DNA of 41,348 nucleotides from Alteromonas sp. ALT199 (lineage in GTDB: Bacteria > Pseudomonadota > Gammaproteobacteria > Enterobacterales > Alteromonadaceae): assembly GCF_018619335.1 (NCBI RefSeq), contig NZ_JAHHDX010000058.1, positions 1-41,348 on the forward strand. The letters are read 5' to 3'. The notes under the pieces are model-generated. The model worked only from the letters and a program-made list of their open reading frames with translations, made no database searches and was not told the origin of the DNA. Below, piece by piece: positions 8,843 to 16,508 of the stretch. The number at the start of each line of letters is the position of its first letter. Position 1 is the first letter of the stretch. A program made the position numbers and the translations under genes.

Positions 8843-9529
8843 TTAGCTGTAGGTAATGGCGTGTAACCTGTCAATCACATCCAGGTGAGGTACGCTGTTG
8901 AAGTTATTTAAATGAACACCTCGCGCATTGGCGAAGCATTGCGAAAAACTGGCATTGCGAATTTGTAAGTTCATATTCACAACCGTTGCAGAATCGTAGC
9001 CAAGAATGTGTTTAAGCATCATGGCAATGGCGCCACCCGAGCTTACTACCAGCACTCTTTTAGCATCTGTCGTTTTAAGGTGAGTAAGCATGGAGTGAAC
9101 GCGGTCTTCAAACTGTTTCCACGTTTCGTCTAGCAATTCGTGAGCAAGCTGATCTTCAGACCAGGCTATCATTGCCTTTTTAAGCAATCGGTAATATTCA
9201 GAAGGCGATGCCCCTTCCGGTACTTTAGCTTCGGGGAACCTTGTTAGATATGCTTTAGCCACCGCTTGGAAGTTAAATTCATTTAGCGCGCTATTCACAG
9301 TTACATCAGGCAATGTGTATTTGTTAGATGCAATTCCTTTCGCAATGCCCTCTTTAGTTTCGTGATGGCGTACCATATCGCCAGAAAATACCGAATCGAA
9401 CTGAATGTTGCGATGCTTAAAATAATCACCAAGCCAAATCGCTTGCTGCCCACCTAATTCACTAAGTTTGTCATAGTTCGCTTGACCAAAAGACGCTTGA
9501 CCATGGCGTACTAAGTAGATGTCTGTCAT
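8843..9529 (-). CDS. Histidine phosphatase superfamily protein lacking the second core His
   Basis: A 228-residue protein of the phosphoglycerate-mutase-like fold and the first gene of the four-gene operon. The phosphohistidine motif [10 protein letters not shown] is present at about residues 6-15. The second conserved histidine of the core (usually SHGG) reads SSGG ([13 protein letters not shown]), so catalysis must be altered unless another residue replaces it; some subfamilies do show [ST]SGG here. Co-transcription with a kinase makes a role on a phosphorylated acyl intermediate conceivable, but that is inference. Confidence 0.85.
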   Translation of the reverse strand: MTDIYLVRHGQASFGQANYDKLSELGGQQAIWLGDYFKHRNIQFDSVFSGDMVRHHETKEGIAKGIASNKYTLPDVTVNSALNEFNFQAVAKAYLTRFPEAKVPEGASPSEYYRLLKKAMIAWSEDQLAHELLDETWKQFEDRVHSMLTHLKTTDAKRVLVVSSGGAIAMMLKHILGYDSATVVNMNLQIRNASFSQCFANARGVHLNNFNSVPHLDVIDRLHAITYS

Positions 9530-9682
9530 ACCGCTGCCTGATGTTATGAATATGTTAACTTTTCAAATCACATACTAAGGAAAACAGCAGTATAAGTTTA
9601 ATTAATATTTTGAATGAGTATGCATCATGTGAAACTATGCGCCCGCTACTTATGGTTATTTAGTAAACGTGTTGAACAAAAC

Positions 9683-9866
9683 TTGACATAAACGTTTCAA
9701 TTGCGTGCAATATGATGCCCTTGTTTGTTTACAAACTAGGTTAGCAAGACGCCTTTTTGGAGTAGAGGCGGATAATATAGTAAGGGACTGCGCGCACACG
9801 GACGCGACCTTGTCGTGATAAGTTTGGCAAGAGGCGCTTAGCTTCTTAACTATAAAAAGAACCAAA
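9683..9866 (+). promoter_or_regulatory. TonB-receptor leader with alternative pairings
   Basis: A possible -35 TTGACA lies at 9683-9688, with no good -10 at ideal spacing. The leader then holds a near-palindrome GTTTGTTTACAAAC (9725-9738). A segment CGCCTTTT (9750-9757) can pair either with AGGCG at 9766-9770 or with AAGAGGCG at 9829-9836, a mutually exclusive arrangement. I do not recognise a known riboswitch. The rest of 9530-9682 shows nothing clear. Confidence 0.35.
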
Positions 9867-12470
9867 ATGAAGTCACTTACATACGCCTTGCCCTGCCTTT
9901 CTGCAAATTTAAGAGCAACAATAAACCCTATCACTTATTGCATTTTAACTACGCTTGTATTTTCTGTTAGCGCCCAAGCTAGCACCGACGATGGCGCACA
10001 AGTACAAGCTGCGAACAAAACACTTGAACGCATAATAGTTCAGGCACAAAAGACATCACAAAACCTTCAGGAGGTTCCCGTTGCTGTTACTGCGCTAAGT
10101 AGTCAAGACATAGTAGAAACCGTTAGTCGGGATATGTTTGATTTGCAAAACTACGTACCGGCTTTTGGTGCGTTTCAAAATCAAAGTGTGACTAATTCAG
10201 GCTTTTCTATTCGGGGTATCGGAACGTCTTCTCAAAATTTTGGCTTCGAGTCATCGGTAGGTCTGTATGTTGACGGTGTTTACCGCTCTAGACAGAATGC
10301 ACTAATTAGCGATCTAGTCGATATTGAATCTATTGAAGTGTTACGTGGGCCACAAGGTACCTTATTTGGTAAGAATACCGCCGCTGGCGCGATGACACTA
10401 ACTACTGTGGCACCGTCACATAACGAACGCGACGGTTTCGCTGAGGCTATAATTGGCAATGACGACTTAGTTCGCTTGAGTGCAGGGTCGTCGTTTTCAC
10501 TTATCGACGATATCCTTGCCATGCGAGTCTCTGGCTTTAGCTCCCATGGCGATGGCTTTATTACCGAGGAGAACAATAGCCGAACTCTGAACAACCGAAA
10601 TCGCTCTGCAGTAAAAGCACAGCTGCTTTACACCCCAACGACTGATATTAGCGTACGGCTTATTGCAGATTATGGCGAGCTAGACGAGAGATGCTGCGGC
10701 GCATTAACATTTCAAAATAATATTCAGGCCAATGACATAGCGGGAAAGTTCGGCACTGATGCACTGCTGCTTCAACCGCCATTCAACGCCACCATCTACG
10801 GGCGCGAAGACTTTTATAATTATAAGACATCCTTGTCGCAGACTCCCCTATCTAAAATGGAAGATAAGGGATTGTCGGTACAAGTAGACCTAGCATTAAA
10901 TAACGCATGGAATTTTGTAAGTATTAGCGCATATCGTGCGTTTGATAGCTTAGATACTGTTGATACAGACTTTTCTGATGCCAACCTGCTTACTGCGACA
11001 AACGATGCCAGACAGCAATCATTCTCTCAAGAAGTCAGGCTGCATTACAGCAGTGATGATATACGCGGCCTAATAGGCGCTTATTACTACAGCCAAAACT
11101 TAGACTTAACCTTCGATACCACTACGCAAGATGATTTTAGCGTATTTTTTAATGCCGCCGCGCCTGACCTACTGCCGCTAGCTAGCGCTATCAACGAGTT
11201 TTCTGCAGTTACATCCGGTTTTATTGCGCCTGCTGCAGCGCCAGCCCCGTCTGGTACCGCTTTTGTACACACAGCAAATCAAGAACAAGACAGCATTGCT
11301 GTATTTTCTCAGTTCGATTGGCTGTTAAACCGCAATTTTACGCTAACCACAGGCTTACGCTACACCCGCGAAGAAAAATCGATTGACGGAGCCTATGACG
11401 AACAAGGCCCCGGCATTGATGGGCTAAGTCAAAACCCCGCGCAATGGCCTAATATCGGACTTGCAGTACAAGGTTTACAAGACATCGCTGCAGCTTTGAC
11501 AAATGGCCAAGCGCCCTCAGTTGAATCTCTGAGCGCCATCGCGCCATTTCAGCAAGCAGGCTGGGGATATTTTTTCTTAGGCTCAGCTGCGGTTATGCCA
11601 CGCCCTGAATTAAACGAACAGCTTGATGACTCCCAGCTGACAGGCACAGTAAAACTGGCTTATCACCCCACCGACAACACGTTAACCTACGCCAGCTTAG
11701 CCACTGGTTACAAAGCAGGCGGTACGAATACAGACAGGATATTCCCTTCACTTAGCCCGCTGTTTGACGCTGAAAAATCACGAAGTGCTGAAATAGGCAT
11801 CAAACACGATTTTGAAGAACACGGCATTCGGGTAAATGCGGCCGCGCACTACACGCAAATTAGCGATTTTCAGGCGACAACCTTTACCGGAACAGGTTTC
11901 AACTTGCAGAATGCGGGCGATATCATAGTGAAAGGGGTAGAATTTGAAGCCACGTGGTTGGTGACAGAAAATACCGAATTACATGCCATTGCATCGCGCA
12001 CACTAGCGAACTTTGATGAGTTTAAACGCGGTACCTGTTGGGTAGCGTACACGTGGCATACAGGTATCGATGACCCGGGCCGTATAAACCCTAGCGACCC
12101 ATTTTGTGCAAGAGACGGTGATCGCGTTGGCTTCGAACCACAGAATTCATTGTCACTCATGCTGAATCACTACTTTGAACTTGGCAATTACCCTGCCTCT
12201 GCAAGCATTGATTACCAATACACGGGGGACGTGTTTCTAGACGATGCCAACGACCCGTATAAATACTCAGATGACTTTTCATTGTTTAACATTCGCGTAA
12301 GTTTCACTATTCCACAATGGGATAGTGAAATCATTGCATGGTCGCGCAACGTATTCGACGAAGAGTACGTTGCGCGAAGCGGTTTTGATGTGCCGGTACA
12401 AACCGGAAAGATCATGGCGTATCCGGGTGCACCTAGAAGCTTTGGCGTTACTTTCAGAAAGTCTTTCTAA
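9867..12470 (+). CDS. TonB-dependent outer-membrane receptor
   Basis: An 867-residue receptor. A signal peptide of about 40 residues ends in VSAQA/S. The plug domain follows (LQEVPVAVTALS, YVPAFG, then YVDGVYRSRQNAL and VLRGPQGTLFGKNTAAGAM), and then a beta-barrel ending in SFGVTFRKSF with a terminal Phe, as needed for outer-membrane assembly. The putative TonB box is near LERIIVQAQ. An Ala/Pro-rich extracellular-type insert (FIAPAAAPAPSGTAF) lies near residues 450-465. This class, common in marine Alteromonadales, takes up organic substrates or siderophores; the ligand is not readable. Its stop overlaps the stop of the convergent xdhC-like gene (shared CTAA). Confidence 0.92.
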   Translation: MKSLTYALPCLSANLRATINPITYCILTTLVFSVSAQASTDDGAQVQAANKTLERIIVQAQKTSQNLQEVPVAVTALSSQDIVETVSRDMFDLQNYVPAFGAFQNQSVTNSGFSIRGIGTSSQNFGFESSVGLYVDGVYRSRQNALISDLVDIESIEVLRGPQGTLFGKNTAAGAMTLTTVAPSHNERDGFAEAIIGNDDLVRLSAGSSFSLIDDILAMRVSGFSSHGDGFITEENNSRTLNNRNRSAVKAQLLYTPTTDISVRLIADYGELDERCCGALTFQNNIQANDIAGKFGTDALLLQPPFNATIYGREDFYNYKTSLSQTPLSKMEDKGLSVQVDLALNNAWNFVSISAYRAFDSLDTVDTDFSDANLLTATNDARQQSFSQEVRLHYSSDDIRGLIGAYYYSQNLDLTFDTTTQDDFSVFFNAAAPDLLPLASAINEFSAVTSGFIAPAAAPAPSGTAFVHTANQEQDSIAVFSQFDWLLNRNFTLTTGLRYTREEKSIDGAYDEQGPGIDGLSQNPAQWPNIGLAVQGLQDIAAALTNGQAPSVESLSAIAPFQQAGWGYFFLGSAAVMPRPELNEQLDDSQLTGTVKLAYHPTDNTLTYASLATGYKAGGTNTDRIFPSLSPLFDAEKSRSAEIGIKHDFEEHGIRVNAAAHYTQISDFQATTFTGTGFNLQNAGDIIVKGVEFEATWLVTENTELHAIASRTLANFDEFKRGTCWVAYTWHTGIDDPGRINPSDPFCARDGDRVGFEPQNSLSLMLNHYFELGNYPASASIDYQYTGDVFLDDANDPYKYSDDFSLFNIRVSFTIPQWDSEIIAWSRNVFDEEYVARSGFDVPVQTGKIMAYPGAPRSFGVTFRKSF

Positions 12471-13459
12471 CGATTCAAATGCGTAGGTTTTGTATGAAAC
12501 ATAGCGTGACACTGTGCAATAACAGACAGTGCAATATGCTCAGGTAGTTCACCACCGATGTCAAAGCCAGCAGGGCTCGCGAAATACTGCGTAAAGTCGG
12601 TATTGCTAAGCCCTGCTAAATCCATAATTTCTTGCTTGCGGTGCAGCGGCCCAAGCATTGCCGTATAGGTTAACGACTGCTTACTTAGCACCTGCAGCGC
12701 TTTTGCATCTATTTCGCGGTGATGAGACATAAGCACCGCCGCTTGAATGTTATGTTCGGCCATGTGAAGGCTTAAGCCTTCAGTAGACGGGTCTTCAATT
12801 AAGTAATTTACTTCGGGAAAGTGCTCAAGCCTTGCTTGTGCAGGCCTTGGGTCCCAAAGACTCACCAAATAGCCTTGCAAACTAGCAAGTTTTGTCATAA
12901 AGGTAGCGTCGTAACCGCCTCCAACAACAAGAAGGTGAATAGGCGGCAACATCAAAACCGACAATGTGAGCTTGCCATTAATAGTATCTAGTACGGCCTT
13001 TCTAGGTATAGCAGTATGGTCTTCCAATTCAGTGCAGCCACCCAAAGTACCGTCTACAGCGCTACGCCACTCACATGCTTTTCCGTTTGATAAGGTTTTG
13101 CTGATCACATCCAAAGATAGGTACTGATTGCTTTCATTGACTGGCACGAGTGCCAGATGCACTACACCACCGCATCCAACACCTAGCTTGAAAGCAATAT
13201 CTTCTTCATCTTCATCGTCATAAACCGTAGTGCGGCTAACACCGTCAGTCATTACACGCTGTGCTTTTTTAACGATGTCGCTTTCTAGGCAGCCGCCGCT
13301 TAAAATGCCAAGCTGGTGCCCGGCGTCACTAAACAGCATCATGGCGCCGGCCTTGCGGTAGCATGAGCCTTCTGTTTTAAAAATAAACCCTAGCACCCAT
13401 TTGTGCTTGTTTTTAAGTGGAAGCCACTGCGCGAGCAAATGGTTAACGTGATTACTCAT
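12467..13459 (-). CDS. XdhC/CoxI family protein
   Basis: A 330-residue protein with an N-terminal XdhC_CoxI domain (SCYRKAGAMMLF, LSGGCLESDIV, GVGCGGVVHL) and a C-terminal Rossmann-like XdhC_C domain (HLLVVGGGYDATFM, about residue 180 onward). XdhC proteins bind molybdenum cofactor and help load the sulfurated form into xanthine dehydrogenase-type enzymes. No molybdo-hydroxylase gene is in this window, but the mod/moa genes are 3 kb away. The start has AGGT just upstream. The FrnE-like gene is 26 bases upstream on the same strand, so the two may be co-transcribed. Confidence 0.85.
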   Translation of the reverse strand: MSNHVNHLLAQWLPLKNKHKWVLGFIFKTEGSCYRKAGAMMLFSDAGHQLGILSGGCLESDIVKKAQRVMTDGVSRTTVYDDEDEEDIAFKLGVGCGGVVHLALVPVNESNQYLSLDVISKTLSNGKACEWRSAVDGTLGGCTELEDHTAIPRKAVLDTINGKLTLSVLMLPPIHLLVVGGGYDATFMTKLASLQGYLVSLWDPRPAQARLEHFPEVNYLIEDPSTEGLSLHMAEHNIQAAVLMSHHREIDAKALQVLSKQSLTYTAMLGPLHRKQEIMDLAGLSNTDFTQYFASPAGFDIGGELPEHIALSVIAQCHAMFHTKPTHLNR

Positions 13460-13485
13460 AACTACCTTAAACCCGTCTAACCCGC

Positions 13486-14154
13486 TTATTGCTGTGATGC
13501 CGCTTGGGAAATAAATGCAGCCAATGTAGCTGGCTCTTGCGCCCCTGCGACTCCCTGATTACCGATAACAAAAGTAGGTACGCTTTGAATGCCACGCTGC
13601 ATCCAAATTGCTTCTTCCTCGCGCACAACTTGCGCGTATTTTTCATTTTTAATTACTGCTTCAGCTTCGGTTTTATCAAGGCCTACGGCCTCGGCCAACT
13701 CTACTAGAACACCCAGATCATTCACGTCTTTACCATCAGTGAAGTAGGCGTTAAACAAGCTGAGTTTCATTTCTTCTTCAAGGCTGTTTTCTGCTGCGAA
13801 GTGAATAAGTTGATGAGCCTTGAAAGTATTCTGCATACGGGAGTCGTCAGTGAAATTAAATGCAAAACCTAACTCTTGACCTGCTTGTACAAGTCGCTCT
13901 CGGTTCTCCACACTTTGCTGCTCGCTAATGCCGTATTTTTCCATAATGTGTTCACGAAGGTTTTGTCCTTCCTGAGGCATATTGGGGTTTAACTCGAATG
14001 GGTGGAACTTAATATCCACTTCGATGTTATCAAGGGTTTTAATCGCTTCTTGCAACCGCTGATACCCAACAATACACCAAGGGCACACAACATCAGAAAC
14101 CATATTAACTGTTACTTTCTGTACACCTTGTGTACCTTTCTCACTAGCTGCCAT
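13486..14154 (-). CDS. DsbA family oxidoreductase, FrnE-like
   Basis: A 222-residue thioredoxin-fold protein without a signal peptide, so probably cytosolic. The redox motif is CPWC (residues 24-27) and the cis-Pro region is SVPTFVIGNQG. The helical insert (MEKYGISEQQ... and LFNAYFTDGKDVND) is typical of the FrnE group, related to 2-hydroxychromene-2-carboxylate isomerase. Members work as dithiol oxidoreductases, some in stress resistance. A start at residue 18 is also possible but would cut into the first strand. Confidence 0.88.
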   Translation of the reverse strand: MAASEKGTQGVQKVTVNMVSDVVCPWCIVGYQRLQEAIKTLDNIEVDIKFHPFELNPNMPQEGQNLREHIMEKYGISEQQSVENRERLVQAGQELGFAFNFTDDSRMQNTFKAHQLIHFAAENSLEEEMKLSLFNAYFTDGKDVNDLGVLVELAEAVGLDKTEAEAVIKNEKYAQVVREEEAIWMQRGIQSVPTFVIGNQGVAGAQEPATLAAFISQAASQQ

Positions 14155-14260
14155 GATAGGACTCGCTTTATTGAATTCGTGAATTTATAGGGGCTTAGAT
14201 AAGGTTACAAAAAGAAACTTCAACCCCGTTTAATAATTATTTCGTTGTCGCCGGTCGCTT

Positions 14261-15070
14261 TTAAAACGTCTTTTTTGCAACGTTTATATCGGCATGGTGA
14301 ACAGCCGTGAGTTTATCTAAAGCCGAGCGTGCCCAAATTTCGTAGCCCTTACTAGACGGATGAAAGCCATCTTCAGCCATTAATCCGCTTCGCTGAATAT
14401 CGGCAACAGTACCACCTACGTTAAGCGCGGTAACATACAGTATTTCTGCGTTAGAACATACTGTTACGTATTTGGCCAAGGCTTGGTTCAAAAGTAATGC
14501 TCGCCAGCCTAGCAGTGCGCGCAAGGGTTGCGGTAGCGCTGGAAAAAGGTGAATAGGCGGTAGCGCGGTGAACACTATTTTTTCACAGCCAAATTTGTTC
14601 GTTAGCAGTGTACTGATGGCGTCAATATTTTGCTGCCACCGCTTTAGTGACACAAATTTAGTAACGTCGTTAACACCAATAGAAATAAGAGCAGACGAGA
14701 AGTTTTCGGCGGGGAGTGTGTGCAGAAGACTAAGAACATCATCGCTTTTAAACCCTGTTTTAGCATGCAGCGACACACGTGTTGGCCCATGCTGAGCGAG
14801 GCTAGAGTATAATAAACCTGTAAGTGCTCCCATTTGCGTTGTTGCACCAACACCTGCGGCAGCAGAATCGCCGACAACCAATAAATTATTAGTTGGTAAC
14901 GCCGCACGTTCGGACGACGCGAATATACGCTTTCCACTAGGCTCTGGCAGCACAGCGGTCTTTTTTCTCACCCACAGAGCCTGCACCAAAACAACAGGGA
15001 AAAATAAAACAATAACTAGGTTTAATACCAAAACTTTGAAGTAGATCAATTCAAACACCTCTGCAATCAC
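14261..15070 (-). CDS. Membrane-anchored SGNH/GDSL hydrolase
   Basis: A 269-residue esterase-type hydrolase. An N-terminal hydrophobic segment (residues about 8-31) should anchor it in the inner membrane with the catalytic domain in the periplasm. Block I is VVGDSAAAGVG, the Gly/Asn blocks include ISIGVNDV, and block V is DGFHPSSKGY with the Asp/His pair, so the Ser-His-Asp set is complete. The substrate is probably an acyl or acetyl ester; it cannot be fixed from sequence. The first codons overlap the FNR-like site of the divergent hemN gene. Confidence 0.88.
   Translation of the reverse strand: MIAEVFELIYFKVLVLNLVIVLFFPVVLVQALWVRKKTAVLPEPSGKRIFASSERAALPTNNLLVVGDSAAAGVGATTQMGALTGLLYSSLAQHGPTRVSLHAKTGFKSDDVLSLLHTLPAENFSSALISIGVNDVTKFVSLKRWQQNIDAISTLLTNKFGCEKIVFTALPPIHLFPALPQPLRALLGWRALLLNQALAKYVTVCSNAEILYVTALNVGGTVADIQRSGLMAEDGFHPSSKGYEIWARSALDKLTAVHHADINVAKKTF
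15036..15049 (+). promoter_or_regulatory. FNR-like site for hemN
   Basis: TTGAA-GTAG-ATCAA differs from the FNR consensus TTGAT-N4-ATCAA at one position. It lies about 81 bases before the hemN ATG and inside the first codons of the divergent SGNH hydrolase gene. FNR control of hemN is known in several proteobacteria; here it is inferred. Confidence 0.55.
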
Positions 15071-15129
15071 ATAAGCTTAAACCTTCAAGCTAAATTCGCG
15101 CCTCTAAATACAAGTACAAGTGCAGACAT

Positions 15130-16506
15130 ATGACGAACACTATCGCTCCACAACCAAAAACTGTATCGACCATCACCAAATATGCGCTGAATGCTCCACG
15201 CTATACCTCTTACCCTACTGCGCTTAAATTTAAACCGTTGCAAACTGACCCACTGCTACAGGCATTAACCATTTCTAAAGCGCCAGCAGTGAGCCTCTAC
15301 ATGCATATCCCGTTTTGCAAAACGCTGTGCTATTACTGCGGCTGCAACAAAATGGTGACGCGTCATAACGAAAAGGCGGACGAATATTTAGACTATATAG
15401 AAAAAGAAATATTGTCTAAACGTTATTTAACCGACGGTAAACGGGTGGTCTCACTTCACTTAGGAGGCGGCTCCCCAAGTTTTCTAAGTGAGACTCAACA
15501 TACCTATTTAATGTATCTGCTTAAGAAACATTTCACGTTCGAGGCAGGAGCTGAGCTATCTATTGAATTAGACCCCAGAAATATCGATAAACACTACCTT
15601 CAGAACTTAAGATGTCTTGGCTACACGCGCATTAGCTTCGGCCTTCAAGACACTGACTACAACGTACAAAAAACAATTAATCGCGTGCAAAGCACGTCTC
15701 ACATTGCAGATTTAGTATTCGAGGCCCGTTCGCTGGATTTTGACTCAGTAAACTTGGATTTAATTTATGGTTTACCGAATCAGTCAGTTGAAACGTTCAC
15801 ATCAACCATCGCCGCCACAAAAGCCATGATGCCAGACCGCATTTCCCTTTTTAGCTATGCGCACCTGCCTGATCGGTTTGCGGCCCAAAGAAAATTCGCT
15901 GAACAATCACTGCCAAACAGTGAAGACAAAGCAGCGCTTTACAACCTAGCCGTTAATAGCTTTACAAGCATAGGTTATGAAATGATTGGTCTTGATCATT
16001 TTGCCTTGAGCAAAGACTCATTGGCCATTGCGAAAAACCAAGGGGAGCTTCACCGTAACTTTCAAGGATATACCTTGCGTGGTGACGTCGACCTTATCGG
16101 ATTCGGCGTATCAGCAATTAGCACGGTAGGTAATGCCTTTGCACAGAATGCTAAAGACCTGAAAGAGTACTATAGCCGTTTAGATAATTACCTGCCTAGT
16201 GCAAAAGTTGGGCTTTTACTTTCTGTTGACGACCTTATACGCAGGGACGTGATCTCTAGCTTAATGTGTAACTTAGCGGTAGACAAACAGGTGATTGCCA
16301 GCAAGCACCACATCATATTCGATGAATACTTTGCTTGTGCTTTAAACAACCTTGAAGAACTAAAAGAAGACGGGCTTGTTGAAATTACATCTAAACATAT
16401 TCGAGTACCAGAGTCGGCGCGAATCTATATACGTGCAATCTGTGCGCGCTTCGACGCCTATTTGAATAAAAGTGAAACGCTGAGTAGCTACTCCAAAGCC
16501 ATTTAA
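15130..16506 (+). CDS. hemN: Oxygen-independent coproporphyrinogen III dehydrogenase
   Basis: A 458-residue radical-SAM enzyme that decarboxylates coproporphyrinogen III to protoporphyrinogen IX in anaerobic or low-oxygen heme synthesis. The 4Fe-4S motif CxxxCxxC is at Cys63, Cys67 and Cys70, followed by Cys72 of the HemN-type CxxxCxxCxC. The GGG motif (LHLGGGSPSFLS) and the substrate-region ISFGLQD and RGDVDLIGFGVSAIS segments are present. The length is normal (E. coli 457). The start follows NAPRYTSYPTA numbering of the family. The gene converges with modC, the two stop codons being only two bases apart. Confidence 0.95.
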   Translation: MTNTIAPQPKTVSTITKYALNAPRYTSYPTALKFKPLQTDPLLQALTISKAPAVSLYMHIPFCKTLCYYCGCNKMVTRHNEKADEYLDYIEKEILSKRYLTDGKRVVSLHLGGGSPSFLSETQHTYLMYLLKKHFTFEAGAELSIELDPRNIDKHYLQNLRCLGYTRISFGLQDTDYNVQKTINRVQSTSHIADLVFEARSLDFDSVNLDLIYGLPNQSVETFTSTIAATKAMMPDRISLFSYAHLPDRFAAQRKFAEQSLPNSEDKAALYNLAVNSFTSIGYEMIGLDHFALSKDSLAIAKNQGELHRNFQGYTLRGDVDLIGFGVSAISTVGNAFAQNAKDLKEYYSRLDNYLPSAKVGLLLSVDDLIRRDVISSLMCNLAVDKQVIASKHHIIFDEYFACALNNLEELKEDGLVEITSKHIRVPESARIYIRAICARFDAYLNKSETLSSYSKAI

Positions 16507-16508
16507 AA

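Noticed and set aside
9720..9866. Lysine riboswitch in the TonB-receptor leader
   Set aside because: A few short strings (AGAGGCG, AGTAAGG) recall the class, but the conserved core cannot be followed through.
9656..9934. 92-codon minus-strand frame in the TonB-receptor leader
   Set aside because: Runs into the signal-peptide codons of the receptor and has no ribosome site; the region is better explained as an untranslated leader.
10280..10594. 104-codon minus-strand frame opposite the TonB receptor
   Set aside because: Antisense shadow of the plug domain; no start signal.
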